Shown here piece by piece: positions 1-6,079 of a DNA stretch of 6,079 nt (its first letter is position 1; the number at the start of each line of letters is the position of its first letter). The DNA is from Chlamydiia bacterium (GTDB lineage Bacteria; Chlamydiota; Chlamydiia; Chlamydiales; FEN-1388): positions 1,477 through 7,555 of the forward strand of contig JAHFTM010000086.1 in the NCBI GenBank assembly GCA_023269335.1. The letters run 5' to 3'. The position numbers and the translations under genes were made by a program. The notes beneath the pieces were generated by a model that saw only the letters and a program-made list of their open reading frames with translations, had not been told where the DNA came from and made no database searches.

Positions 1-123
1 AAAAAGAAACAGGTGATCGGCTATATCGTAGGTGGCATTGCCAGTACTGTACCCAATACGAGTACAATTGCCGATTCGATAGCATCGCCTTACATTTTTG
101 AAGTTATTCTAGAGAAAGAATAG
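1..123 (+). CDS. C-terminal fragment of an unidentified upstream protein
   Basis: Frame 1 is open from the first base of the window to a TAG at 121-123 and gives the last 40 residues of a protein whose start lies outside. The piece begins with a short Lys-rich stretch, continues into a Gly/Ile/Val-rich segment (IGYIVGGIAST), and ends with PYIFEVILEKE. This reads like beta strands at the end of a folded domain and does not look like random translation. I see no motif that names the family. A second in-frame TAG follows directly. The hairpins just downstream fit with this being a true gene end. Confidence is moderate that it is coding and nil on function. Confidence 0.5.
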   Translation, partial: KKKQVIGYIVGGIASTVPNTSTIADSIASPYIFEVILEKE

Positions 124-136
124 TAGAGTCTATAAA

Positions 137-187
137 CAATCCCGGTAAGGGATTGAGGTGTCCTGCCCAGCCCCAGCCTGGGATGAC
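137..187 (+). terminator. Two consecutive hairpins, possible terminator of the upstream gene
   Basis: A perfect 7-bp inverted repeat pairs CAATCCC (137-143) with GGGATTG (149-155) around a 5-base loop. A second stem follows: CCCAG (166-170) pairs with CTGGG (178-182), and GTC/GAC (160-162/185-187) can extend it imperfectly. The hairpins lie 14 bases after the stop of the upstream gene and before the promoter of the next, the usual place for a terminator. A T-rich stretch (about 197-220) follows, but no T-run abuts either stem, so this is not a textbook intrinsic terminator. It could instead be a dispersed intergenic repeat. Confidence 0.35.
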
Positions 188-189
188 TC

Positions 190-219
190 TTGCCAATTTC
201 CTTTTCTTTAATTTTTAAT
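190..219 (+). promoter_or_regulatory. Candidate sigma70-type promoter for the ankyrin gene
   Basis: TTGCCA at 190-195 matches five of six bases of the -35 consensus. TTTAAT at 214-219 matches five of six of the -10, with an 18-base spacer. Transcription would begin near 226, giving a leader of about 54 bases before the ATG at 280. The region is strongly AT-rich, so a chance match is possible, but position and spacing are good. Confidence 0.4.
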
Positions 220-279
220 TAATAAAAAATAGAAACATCGATATCCTCTGTCTGTTTTTTCAGCTAAATAGGAAATGGT

Positions 280-3200
280 ATGATCTCAATTAATCAAAAT
301 ATCTTCAGTAACATTCTTTCTACACTCACTGATTTAAAAGTGAGCTCACACCCTCTTGCTATGAACTATTCCAAAAAAGATGGCTTTTCTTTTAATAAAA
401 TTAGACAAATTAAAGAAGAAGAGATTAATTCTTTTAATAAGAGCGCTCAAGAATTTATTAAGCTAGCCACTAAGGTAAAAAAGTCAACTGATCTGAAACT
501 TCTACATACAGCGATGATAGCCTGTGTCAGGGTATGTGAAGTAGGCATGATGACATCAAAAAAAGCGCGTGTCTTTACTCATTCAGCAAAAAACTCTATC
601 GATAAACGCAAAATTATCACTCAAGAAAAGCGAATTCAAGAGCTTAATAATTTAGCGGAAAAACTTTTTTATCGGATGAATGGTCTTATTTGTCACTTTG
701 ATTTAAAAAATGAAACAGAAGCTAGCAAACAACAAGCACAAGAGAATACAAATTTTCACCCTGAAAGAGCTGCTGAAAAATTTCTATTTATTGCTCTGCA
801 GACTGGAAATAAGAAAGCCGCCCTTGAACTGATCGAGGCTGGTATTGGCCTGAACACAAAAGATCTTCCTCTTGTGATAGCAAGCCAAAGTAAAGATCCT
901 GAGTTTGAACAGATAGCTTTACGCCTGATTGAAAAAGGAGCCAATATTCACTGTAAGGATAAAAATGGGGTAAATGCTCTTTACTACGCTTGCCAGATGG
1001 GTCACGTGCGTTTAGCCCTCAAGCTTATTGAGCTTAAAATTGACATCGATTGTCATACAAAGCACGACGATTCAACCCCATTAATACAGCTCTTGAAAAC
1101 TTTTAGTAACTGGAAACATAATCGCGATGAAAAAAATCTAAAACAACTTGTGACGAGACTAATTGAAGCAGGTGCTAACCTTCTTACAGCTGACACTACC
1201 GGTAATACAGCCCTTATGTATGCCTTACAGAATGGATTTATTTGCATCCTCTCCCTACTTGTCAAGGCAGGATCAAACGTACAAATTAGAGATCAAACTG
1301 GCCAAACCACTTTTCATCTGCTTTTAAATGCTTTTGATATAACGCCACAATCTAGCAATAAGGAAATACAGCCGTTTGTACGCCTCTTTAACCTGTTCAT
1401 CGATCACGGAGCCGATATCCATCAAAAAAGTACTTTCATAGATTTAGACTCTGATTCCGATGAAGAGCTTGAATGTACATTCCTTGAGCTTATTTTAAAA
1501 AGGGGCTTTTATCAATTAGTTCCACATCTTATCGAAGTGGGCGTTGCTGACTCAAATGAAGATGATCTTCTTGGAACACTTTTCATTACTGCAGATAGTC
1601 CTGAAATATCAACCGTGCAAAAAGAAGGCCTTGAGCAATCCCTTTGCTTACTTTTCGATAAAGAAATAGAAACGGACGTGAACAGAAGCTTGCTTCTCGC
1701 CTTTCCATCGACAGTGCAGCCAATTCTCTATCATGCTCTGCGCTTAGGTTTTAAAAACCTTGCAGAGAAGCTCATGGAAATGGAGGCAACTCTTCATCAA
1801 GTGTCCGAAAAAGAAGACCACCCAGAGTACTACAATACGATGCTCTGTGCTGCAGCATTCGGTGGCCTTGAAGAAATAGCACTTCGATTTATAAAACAGA
1901 AACTGCCTATGCCAACAAGCCAACTGAGTAAAAACTGTTTGATAGTTGCTGCTTGCAAAGGAATGAAAAAATTAACCCTTCAACTACTGGCTATGGGCTT
2001 TGAGATACCTGAAGCTGCTTCAAATTTCCCTGAACATCTGCTTAAATTTGCTTCTGTTCACATGATAACCGGCAGGACAAACATAACGTACCAAGACTAT
2101 CTTCAGGCTATGGGCAAAAAAAGTAATCATCCCCCACAGCCCTCATCAGCCCTTTACAACGCCATATGCTCAGATGATGAAGAATTTGCACTTTTTGTCT
2201 TAGGAAAAATGCAAAACATCGCTCTTGACGATTGGAAACTGGCTCTTGAAAAAAAGATGCAGAAACTAGCTTTGAAAATGTCTGAAAGAATCGAGCAATT
2301 TGATCGCTTCACAGGTACGCACTTCTCCTACCTTCTTCTAGCTTGCAAAGCAGGCTGCGAAGAAGTAGCCCTTTCTCTAATAAATAAAGGTGCGCCACTC
2401 AATGATCTGAGTCATGATGGCTACAGCCCGATGCTCCTTGCCCAGAAGCAGGGATTTACAAAAGTGATTGCTGCGCTGTTACAAAGAGCTGTTCCACTAA
2501 ACCAAAGCGCTCGATCTGGCTATTCAAGCACACATGCCCTTTTTGAAGCAGGCCAACATGAATACTTTGAGCAAATTTTAAGAGAAACTCAAGGTAAAGA
2601 TCTAATGAGTGAAATCGATGGTAGGCTTCCTGTTGTCTGCCTTGTGAAAAGTAAGTACTGGGAGAAAGATCTTGAACATACGAATAGAATGCAAAAAGCG
2701 TGGGAAACACTTTTTCCAGAGACTTCCCTGGAAGGCTATGAACAGGTCTTTGGAGATAGCAAGCCTGCGCTTCGTGCAGCTTTGCTCATGGCTTGTATTG
2801 AACAAGCAAGACAGATCGCAGCTGAGCTGACCAAAGAAGAGGTACAGGCTCAGTTTGAAATTCTTTCAAGAACTTTTCCAAAAGCATCCTTTGATAAAAT
2901 TTCTATTAATTTTTACTATGATGTAGATCCAGCTCACTATAAAAAAGGGGCTATTACGCTCAAGATCCCTAAAAACCCGAAAACTCTTAAAAAAGAAGCT
3001 TTTTTAAAACAAATTAAGAGAATTAATTTTTCTGCAGCAGACCTTGCGCAACTTTCCGAAGCGGACCGAAAAAGACCTGCACGCTATGTCGATCAACAAC
3101 TTTTTTACAGATTACAAACAAAGTCAATTCATGGATTGCGGCCTCAAGAACATGAAACTGTAGAATCAGCCCTTTTACATATATCAAAAGCACTCGTAAA

Positions 3201-3804
3201 TGAGCCTGCAGAATTGAAAAAGCAAGTTTTCAGAGAAATTATTAATGCCTCTTACTTATGTGGTACGAGAGTATACAATACAATTGTCACACAATTTTTG
3301 GTGGCTGTGATGAAAGTCCCAAATAACTATGACTCGAGAATTTTACGAGCGCTTTCTGAGCATCGACTTATGTTGCGTGATTCTTTGGTCCCAGGTAACG
3401 ATGAACAAAGCCAGCATAATGGTCAAAAACTTATGAAACTGATTGGTAAAGACTATGCTATTCCTGGCTGGGAATATCTTTCTTCCTTTAATGATGTCTT
3501 TGAAAATGAGGGTAGACAAGATTTTGATCCTCAACAAGCAGCCGAACGCTTTGCAGAGCTTTACAACCCCTTTCATATTCTTTATACAGCTATTCAACCG
3601 CTGTTTGAAGATGGAGATATCAAATCTCTGGCAATGAAGTGGCATGCGGATAATAAGCCCGACCATTTTTCCGGTGATGCTGAGGACTACGTTATTCAAG
3701 AAGTTGATGCCCCACGAAGTATCAAAAAAGAGGCGACCATTCGCTCATTGAAAGCATTACAGATCCTCAAAGATGCGTCCATTGCTTATAAAACATCAAT
3801 GTAA
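280..3804 (+). CDS. Large ankyrin-repeat protein, probable host-interacting effector
   Basis: This encodes 1174 residues. The ATG is supported by a Shine-Dalgarno site AGGAA at 270-274, five bases upstream. Residues 1-150 are hydrophilic and mostly helical, with no classical signal peptide or membrane segment. Ankyrin repeats fill about 165-385; clear ones show ALELIEAGIGLN, IALRLIEKGANIH, NALYYACQMGHV and NTALMYALQNG. An acidic insert follows at 388-398 (DLDSDSDEELE). More degenerate repeats run from about 399 to 775, including LLLACKAGCEEVALSLINKG. Residues 776-1174 carry no ankyrin pattern and no family I recognise. That part contains CGTR, with Cys994 and Arg997, in a predicted helix. Ankyrin stacks bind proteins, and in amoeba-associated bacteria such proteins are often secreted into the host. 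Secretion here is inference. The repeats are certain; the role of the C-terminal region is unknown. Confidence 0.9.
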   Translation: MISINQNIFSNILSTLTDLKVSSHPLAMNYSKKDGFSFNKIRQIKEEEINSFNKSAQEFIKLATKVKKSTDLKLLHTAMIACVRVCEVGMMTSKKARVFTHSAKNSIDKRKIITQEKRIQELNNLAEKLFYRMNGLICHFDLKNETEASKQQAQENTNFHPERAAEKFLFIALQTGNKKAALELIEAGIGLNTKDLPLVIASQSKDPEFEQIALRLIEKGANIHCKDKNGVNALYYACQMGHVRLALKLIELKIDIDCHTKHDDSTPLIQLLKTFSNWKHNRDEKNLKQLVTRLIEAGANLLTADTTGNTALMYALQNGFICILSLLVKAGSNVQIRDQTGQTTFHLLLNAFDITPQSSNKEIQPFVRLFNLFIDHGADIHQKSTFIDLDSDSDEELECTFLELILKRGFYQLVPHLIEVGVADSNEDDLLGTLFITADSPEISTVQKEGLEQSLCLLFDKEIETDVNRSLLLAFPSTVQPILYHALRLGFKNLAEKLMEMEATLHQVSEKEDHPEYYNTMLCAAAFGGLEEIALRFIKQKLPMPTSQLSKNCLIVAACKGMKKLTLQLLAMGFEIPEAASNFPEHLLKFASVHMITGRTNITYQDYLQAMGKKSNHPPQPSSALYNAICSDDEEFALFVLGKMQNIALDDWKLALEKKMQKLALKMSERIEQFDRFTGTHFSYLLLACKAGCEEVALSLINKGAPLNDLSHDGYSPMLLAQKQGFTKVIAALLQRAVPLNQSARSGYSSTHALFEAGQHEYFEQILRETQGKDLMSEIDGRLPVVCLVKSKYWEKDLEHTNRMQKAWETLFPETSLEGYEQVFGDSKPALRAALLMACIEQARQIAAELTKEEVQAQFEILSRTFPKASFDKISINFYYDVDPAHYKKGAITLKIPKNPKTLKKEAFLKQIKRINFSAADLAQLSEADRKRPARYVDQQLFYRLQTKSIHGLRPQEHETVESALLHISKALVNEPAELKKQVFREIINASYLCGTRVYNTIVTQFLVAVMKVPNNYDSRILRALSEHRLMLRDSLVPGNDEQSQHNGQKLMKLIGKDYAIPGWEYLSSFNDVFENEGRQDFDPQQAAERFAELYNPFHILYTAIQPLFEDGDIKSLAMKWHADNKPDHFSGDAEDYVIQEVDAPRSIKKEATIRSLKALQILKDASIAYKTSM

Positions 3805-3811
3805 CTAAGGA

Positions 3812-3849
3812 GAGCCTGTGGCTCGCAATGCTCTGCATTTAATGCATTG
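3812..3849 (+). repeat. Nested palindromes, possible weak terminator or operator
   Basis: Several overlapping inverted repeats are packed here. GAGCC-TGT-GGCTC lies at 3812-3824. AATGC-TCT-GCATT lies at 3827-3839. TGCATT-T-AATGCA at 3834-3846 is a near-perfect palindrome. The longer pair CAATGC (3826-3831) / GCATTG (3844-3849) has a 12-base loop. A short TTTT at 3852-3855 follows two bases later, so the last stem could act as a weak terminator for the ankyrin gene. The one-base-centred palindrome would suit a dimeric DNA-binding protein better than an RNA hairpin. The alternative structures exclude one another. Confidence 0.35.
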
Positions 3850-3865
3850 GCTTTTGCATATATAA
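3818..3865 (+). other. Possible 15-codon mini-ORF in the spacer
   Basis: GTG at 3818 opens a 15-codon frame (MARNALHLMHWLLHI) ending at TAA 3863-3865. The strong Shine-Dalgarno match AAGGAG at 3807-3812 lies five bases before it. The frame overlaps the nested palindromes, so ribosomes translating it would disrupt the hairpins, as in leader-peptide control. No amino-acid bias of the kind seen in attenuators is present. The ribosome site may be a chance match or the remnant of a lost start. Confidence is low. Confidence 0.15.
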
Positions 3866-3882
3866 ATTGAGTACGTTATAGT
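3854..3882 (+). promoter_or_regulatory. Candidate promoter for the CaaX protein gene
   Basis: TATAGT at 3877-3882 matches five of six bases of the -10 consensus. It sits 17 bases downstream of TTGCAT at 3854-3859, a weak -35 that matches three of six. Transcription would begin near 3889. That leaves almost no leader before the GTG at 3900 but a normal one before the ATG at 3927. The sequence is AT-rich, so support is modest. Co-transcription with the ankyrin gene is the alternative. Confidence 0.27.
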
Positions 3883-3896
3883 TCTTAATAAATTAT

Positions 3897-3903
3897 AAGG
3901 TGG
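3897..3903 (+). promoter_or_regulatory. Shine-Dalgarno-like AAGGTGG that overlaps the GTG start
   Basis: AAGGTGG is the only good ribosome-site match near this gene, yet it overlaps the GTG at 3900 and so cannot serve it. It lies 23 bases before the ATG at 3927, which is too far. It is ideally spaced only for non-standard in-frame codons ATT (3909) and ATC (3912). The true start of the gene is therefore unresolved. Confidence 0.35.
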
Positions 3904-4376
3904 TAAATATTATCAATCCAAATAATATGTCGTATGTAACGAACGCATATCAATCTTGTGCTGCAGCCGCTGCGGCTCAACAGCAGCAGCCACTCGTGTC
4001 AGAAATAGACGCTTTTTTCGCTGATTTTAATGATTCTGTTGCAAAAAAGCCGCTAGACATAAGCCCACAAAAAAAGCTGCAACTCATTGAAAAAATTCGG
4101 AAATCTTTTAGTGAAGCTATTCCACAACCGGGAGGACAATTTGAATGGGTCGCTGATGAGGCGCTTCAAGCTGTTGCTCAAGAATCAGTTACTGGTGAAC
4201 TACGCGCAAGCCGCGCCTTTGAAATTGTCCTAGCTATTATACAAGGGCCAAAAGAAAAACCACACACTCTGGGACATAAAGTACGCAAAGAGCTGCTTCA
4301 ATACATTCAAAGCAAGAACAAAACGCTTGTTATCCGCTACAAGAAGAATTTCGATTGTAGTTGCACAGTCATGTAA
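3900..4376 (+). CDS. Small protein with a C-terminal CaaX prenylation box, candidate host-lipidated effector
   Basis: From GTG 3900 this encodes 158 residues. The ATG at 3927 (residue 10) would give 149. It ends CSCTVM: Cys155-Thr-Val-Met is a CaaX box, and Met in the last position is favoured by eukaryotic farnesyltransferase. Cys153 is a possible palmitoylation site, and basic residues (Arg146, Lys148, Lys149) lie just upstream, as in Ras-type membrane anchors. Near the N-terminus, six alanines and four glutamines (residues 21-30) form a low-complexity tract. The middle (about 32-138) is helical and soluble, with no recognised domain or signal peptide. Bacteria lack CaaX prenyltransferases, so the motif would matter only inside a host. 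Legionella and Salmonella (SifA) effectors are known precedents. It lies 95 bases after the ankyrin gene. The frame is convincing; lipidation and secretion are inference from the terminus. Confidence 0.75.
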   Translation: MVNIINPNNMSYVTNAYQSCAAAAAAQQQQPLVSEIDAFFADFNDSVAKKPLDISPQKKLQLIEKIRKSFSEAIPQPGGQFEWVADEALQAVAQESVTGELRASRAFEIVLAIIQGPKEKPHTLGHKVRKELLQYIQSKNKTLVIRYKKNFDCSCTVM

Positions 4377-4385
4377 TGCCTGTAA

Positions 4386-4417
4386 GAAAAAATTCAGCTG
4401 CTTTCACCGGTTGTGAA
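4386..4417 (-). terminator. Weak terminator candidate at the convergent gene ends
   Basis: On the minus strand, TTCAC (4417-4413) pairs with GTGAA (4407-4403) around a 5-base loop inside the last codons of the DUF3638-like gene. A run of six T (4392-4387) follows about ten bases later. That gap is too long for a canonical intrinsic terminator. No hairpin serves the plus-strand gene, whose stop is only 17 bases away. Confidence 0.2.
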
Positions 4418-6079
4418 CTTGGCGATTGCTCTGTTAAACTCTCTTTGCAAATAGCTACCGGCTAAAAATTCTTTTTTTGTCTCGGTTCGATTAGCTAAAA
4501 CATCTTTTACAAAAAAGTCATACATCTTCTTCGGATTGTTTTGTAAAAACCACTTTTGTAGATAAGCTATTTCTTCTTTACTATAACTTAAGGCACCATT
4601 TAAGAATTTAACCTGTACAATCTGTTCAAAGAGCTCTTGATCAGTTTTTGGATCCGGCAGCTCTCCTACCTGGGCATCCAAGCCGTTAGTTGGATCATAA
4701 ATAGCAAAGCTCACCTTGTCACTTTTTAACTTTTGCTTTTGTGTAAGCGTCAGCGCTTTCATCGCCTGCTTAATCTCTTTAGCCTCATGAAGTGAAATCA
4801 AAAGCACACGACTTGGCTTTCCAGCCTCTTGCACAATGAAAACTTGATGCGCTGTTTTCTGAAGTTTATCAAAAAACTGCGGTTTCATGTTCCTTGACGG
4901 ACCTCTCACATGACCTGCAAAGTTTGCCGAAAAAGTTAACTTTTTATTAAAGGCTTTAGCTACCTGCAAGAACCCTTTATTCAAAGCGTCGCGTAAAGAA
5001 CAAAAGCGATTCAGTTCGATTGTCATTTTTGGAAGGGGCTTCTGTTCAAAGTTTTTTTTCCACTGTAATAAATCAACACCCCTTCCTTTTTGGATGGCTG
5101 CCCATTGGTATTGTGGGATCCTTTCTGTTTCTTGCCCTTCTGCGACTACTTCTAGTTCTAGCTCCTTTTCAACCTCTTTTTGCTTTTCCTGCTCACTTTC
5201 ACTTTCCGTCTCTTTTCCATATTCAGCTTCACTTAGATCTTTGGAAAGCACTGTACGTATAGCACCTTTATCAGCAAGAGAAGCTAGATCTGTCCTCACA
5301 ATCTTCTCTACTATCTGTATTAAGAGTGTAGCAAGGTCTTTGGATTGTCCTAATGAAGCTATTGTGGTACCTCGAGGCAACTTTATCTTTTGCCCAGACT
5401 TAATTGCTCTAGAAAGAACATCCAGACCCATATCTGGATTTGCTTTTATGTGCGGCAAGATCAGCTGAACATGCATCTCAACCATTTCTTGAATATATCC
5501 TTCGCTTGTCTCGTGTAAAACGTTTTGTTTTAGCAAAGCCTCGTCACCTACCTGACTTACAAAAAGCTCACTTGTTGCATCAAAAATTTGTTCTGCTGCC
5601 TGCTCTGTTTTCTTAAGGTCAAGAATTTGTCTTCGCGCAATGTCTTGTATGTAAGCTTGCATTTTTTGCCGAACTGCAAGTAGGTTATCATCAGCTAGCT
5701 TGTAGCAGTGGTTGGTTGTAAAAAAACGCACAAACTTTTCAAAGTCAATAGGCTCATTATTTTCTGAAAGCTTCTCACGTAAACTTGAAGCCATTTCTTC
5801 TGAATATAAAAAGTCAAAGTTCTGCTCTCCTAAAATGCCGCGCATACGAAAAGCTCCTTGAAGAAAATCACGCAGCGTCATCGTTTTACTCAGCGTCATC
5901 AAAGCCTTACTTGTTGATGGCTGTTTGATGTTTGTTCCTGTACAGTACTTCTGGGCGATGATTGTCACTCTCTCATTTTCTTTTAAATAGGACTCTCTCA
6001 ATGGAATCGTGACATATCCTTGAGCACGCCTTTCAAGCGACACAAGCTCTCCTTTGTCATTATGAAAGATAACGCCTTG
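4394..6079 (-). CDS. C-terminal part of a giant DUF3638/DUF3645-like protein (5' end outside window)
   Basis: The minus-strand frame ends at TGA 4396-4394 and stays open through 6079, so at least 561 residues of a longer protein are present. Counting from GTG 6043 as residue 1, YCTGTNIKQP (33-42) followed by TLRDFLQGAFRMRGILGEQ (56-74) matches, from memory, the pattern of DUF3638/DUF3645 proteins: a TRGTDLKLP-like stretch, then QACMRMRxLGxGQ. The segment with Gln62, Arg66 and Arg68 resembles motif VI of superfamily 2 helicases. The ATPase core would lie upstream, outside the window. A Glu/Lys-rich linker (about 271-309) separates a helical middle from a final domain (about 310-549) that I do not recognise. 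A Shine-Dalgarno-like AAAGGAG (6055-6049) precedes GTG 6043, so an internal start is possible, but the upstream codons read GVIFHNDKGELV and fit the domain. Family members are typically very large and mostly eukaryotic; their function is unclear to me. Confidence 0.75.
   Translation of the reverse strand, partial: QGVIFHNDKGELVSLERRAQGYVTIPLRESYLKENERVTIIAQKYCTGTNIKQPSTSKALMTLSKTMTLRDFLQGAFRMRGILGEQNFDFLYSEEMASSLREKLSENNEPIDFEKFVRFFTTNHCYKLADDNLLAVRQKMQAYIQDIARRQILDLKKTEQAAEQIFDATSELFVSQVGDEALLKQNVLHETSEGYIQEMVEMHVQLILPHIKANPDMGLDVLSRAIKSGQKIKLPRGTTIASLGQSKDLATLLIQIVEKIVRTDLASLADKGAIRTVLSKDLSEAEYGKETESESEQEKQKEVEKELELEVVAEGQETERIPQYQWAAIQKGRGVDLLQWKKNFEQKPLPKMTIELNRFCSLRDALNKGFLQVAKAFNKKLTFSANFAGHVRGPSRNMKPQFFDKLQKTAHQVFIVQEAGKPSRVLLISLHEAKEIKQAMKALTLTQKQKLKSDKVSFAIYDPTNGLDAQVGELPDPKTDQELFEQIVQVKFLNGALSYSKEEIAYLQKWFLQNNPKKMYDFFVKDVLANRTETKKEFLAGSYLQREFNRAIAKFTTGESS

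Noticed and set aside
960..1330. Tandem DNA repeats under the ankyrin array
   Set aside because: Repeats are visible at protein level only. The DNA units have diverged, so there is no recent tandem duplication to report.
2456..2805. Two overlapping minus-strand frames inside the ankyrin gene
   Set aside because: They overlap each other and are antisense to clear ankyrin-repeat codons, so they are shadows.
3343..3699. 118-residue minus-strand frame inside the ankyrin gene
   Set aside because: It lies wholly antisense within a convincing long coding frame, and its sequence shows no domain pattern.
4386..4417. Efficient bidirectional terminator between the convergent genes
   Set aside because: Only one 5-bp stem is found, separated by about ten bases from the T-run on one strand. 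It is kept only as a low-confidence site.
5020..5468. Plus-strand frames rich in Ser, Phe and Leu (5020-5262 and 5094-5468)
   Set aside because: They are antisense to the Glu/Lys-rich linker and neighbouring codons of the DUF3638-like gene. Their composition is the complement of that bias, and no ribosome site or family pattern is visible.
1..6079. CRISPR array, tRNA or rRNA gene, insertion sequence or attachment site
   Set aside because: I saw no regularly spaced direct repeats, no cloverleaf-like segment, no transposase frame and no terminal inverted repeats with target duplications.

Overview
The window looks like accessory, host-interaction DNA from an obligate intracellular, amoeba-associated bacterium. 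A member of the Chlamydiae (Parachlamydia/Waddlia/Simkania type) is the best guess, and a Legionella-like genome is the main alternative. The reasons are moderate-to-low GC, a very large degenerate ankyrin-repeat protein, the C-terminal part of a giant DUF3638/DUF3645-type protein, and a small protein ending in a eukaryotic-style CaaX prenylation box. No housekeeping gene is present to fix the taxonomy, so this is inference.

Layout. Positions 1-123 hold the last 40 codons of a plus-strand gene that starts outside the window; it is not identified. Positions 124-279 are intergenic, with two hairpins (137-187), a good sigma70-like promoter (190-219) and a Shine-Dalgarno site. Positions 280-3804 encode an 1174-residue ankyrin-repeat protein with an unassigned 400-residue C-terminal region. 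Positions 3805-3899 are a palindrome-rich spacer with a possible weak terminator, a possible promoter and a doubtful 15-codon mini-ORF. Positions 3900-4376 encode a 158-residue protein ending in Cys-Thr-Val-Met, a candidate lipidated effector. Only 17 bases separate its stop from that of a convergent minus-strand gene (4394 to beyond 6079), whose frame stays open to the window edge. That gene is the C-terminal part of a DUF3638-like protein.

How they may work together. All three main genes look adapted to a eukaryotic host: ankyrin repeats for protein binding, a CaaX box that only host enzymes would normally modify, and a protein family that is mostly eukaryotic. The locus can be read as an effector cluster. 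No secretion signal is demonstrable from the sequence, and no shared pathway is established. The most distinctive lead is the CaaX protein.
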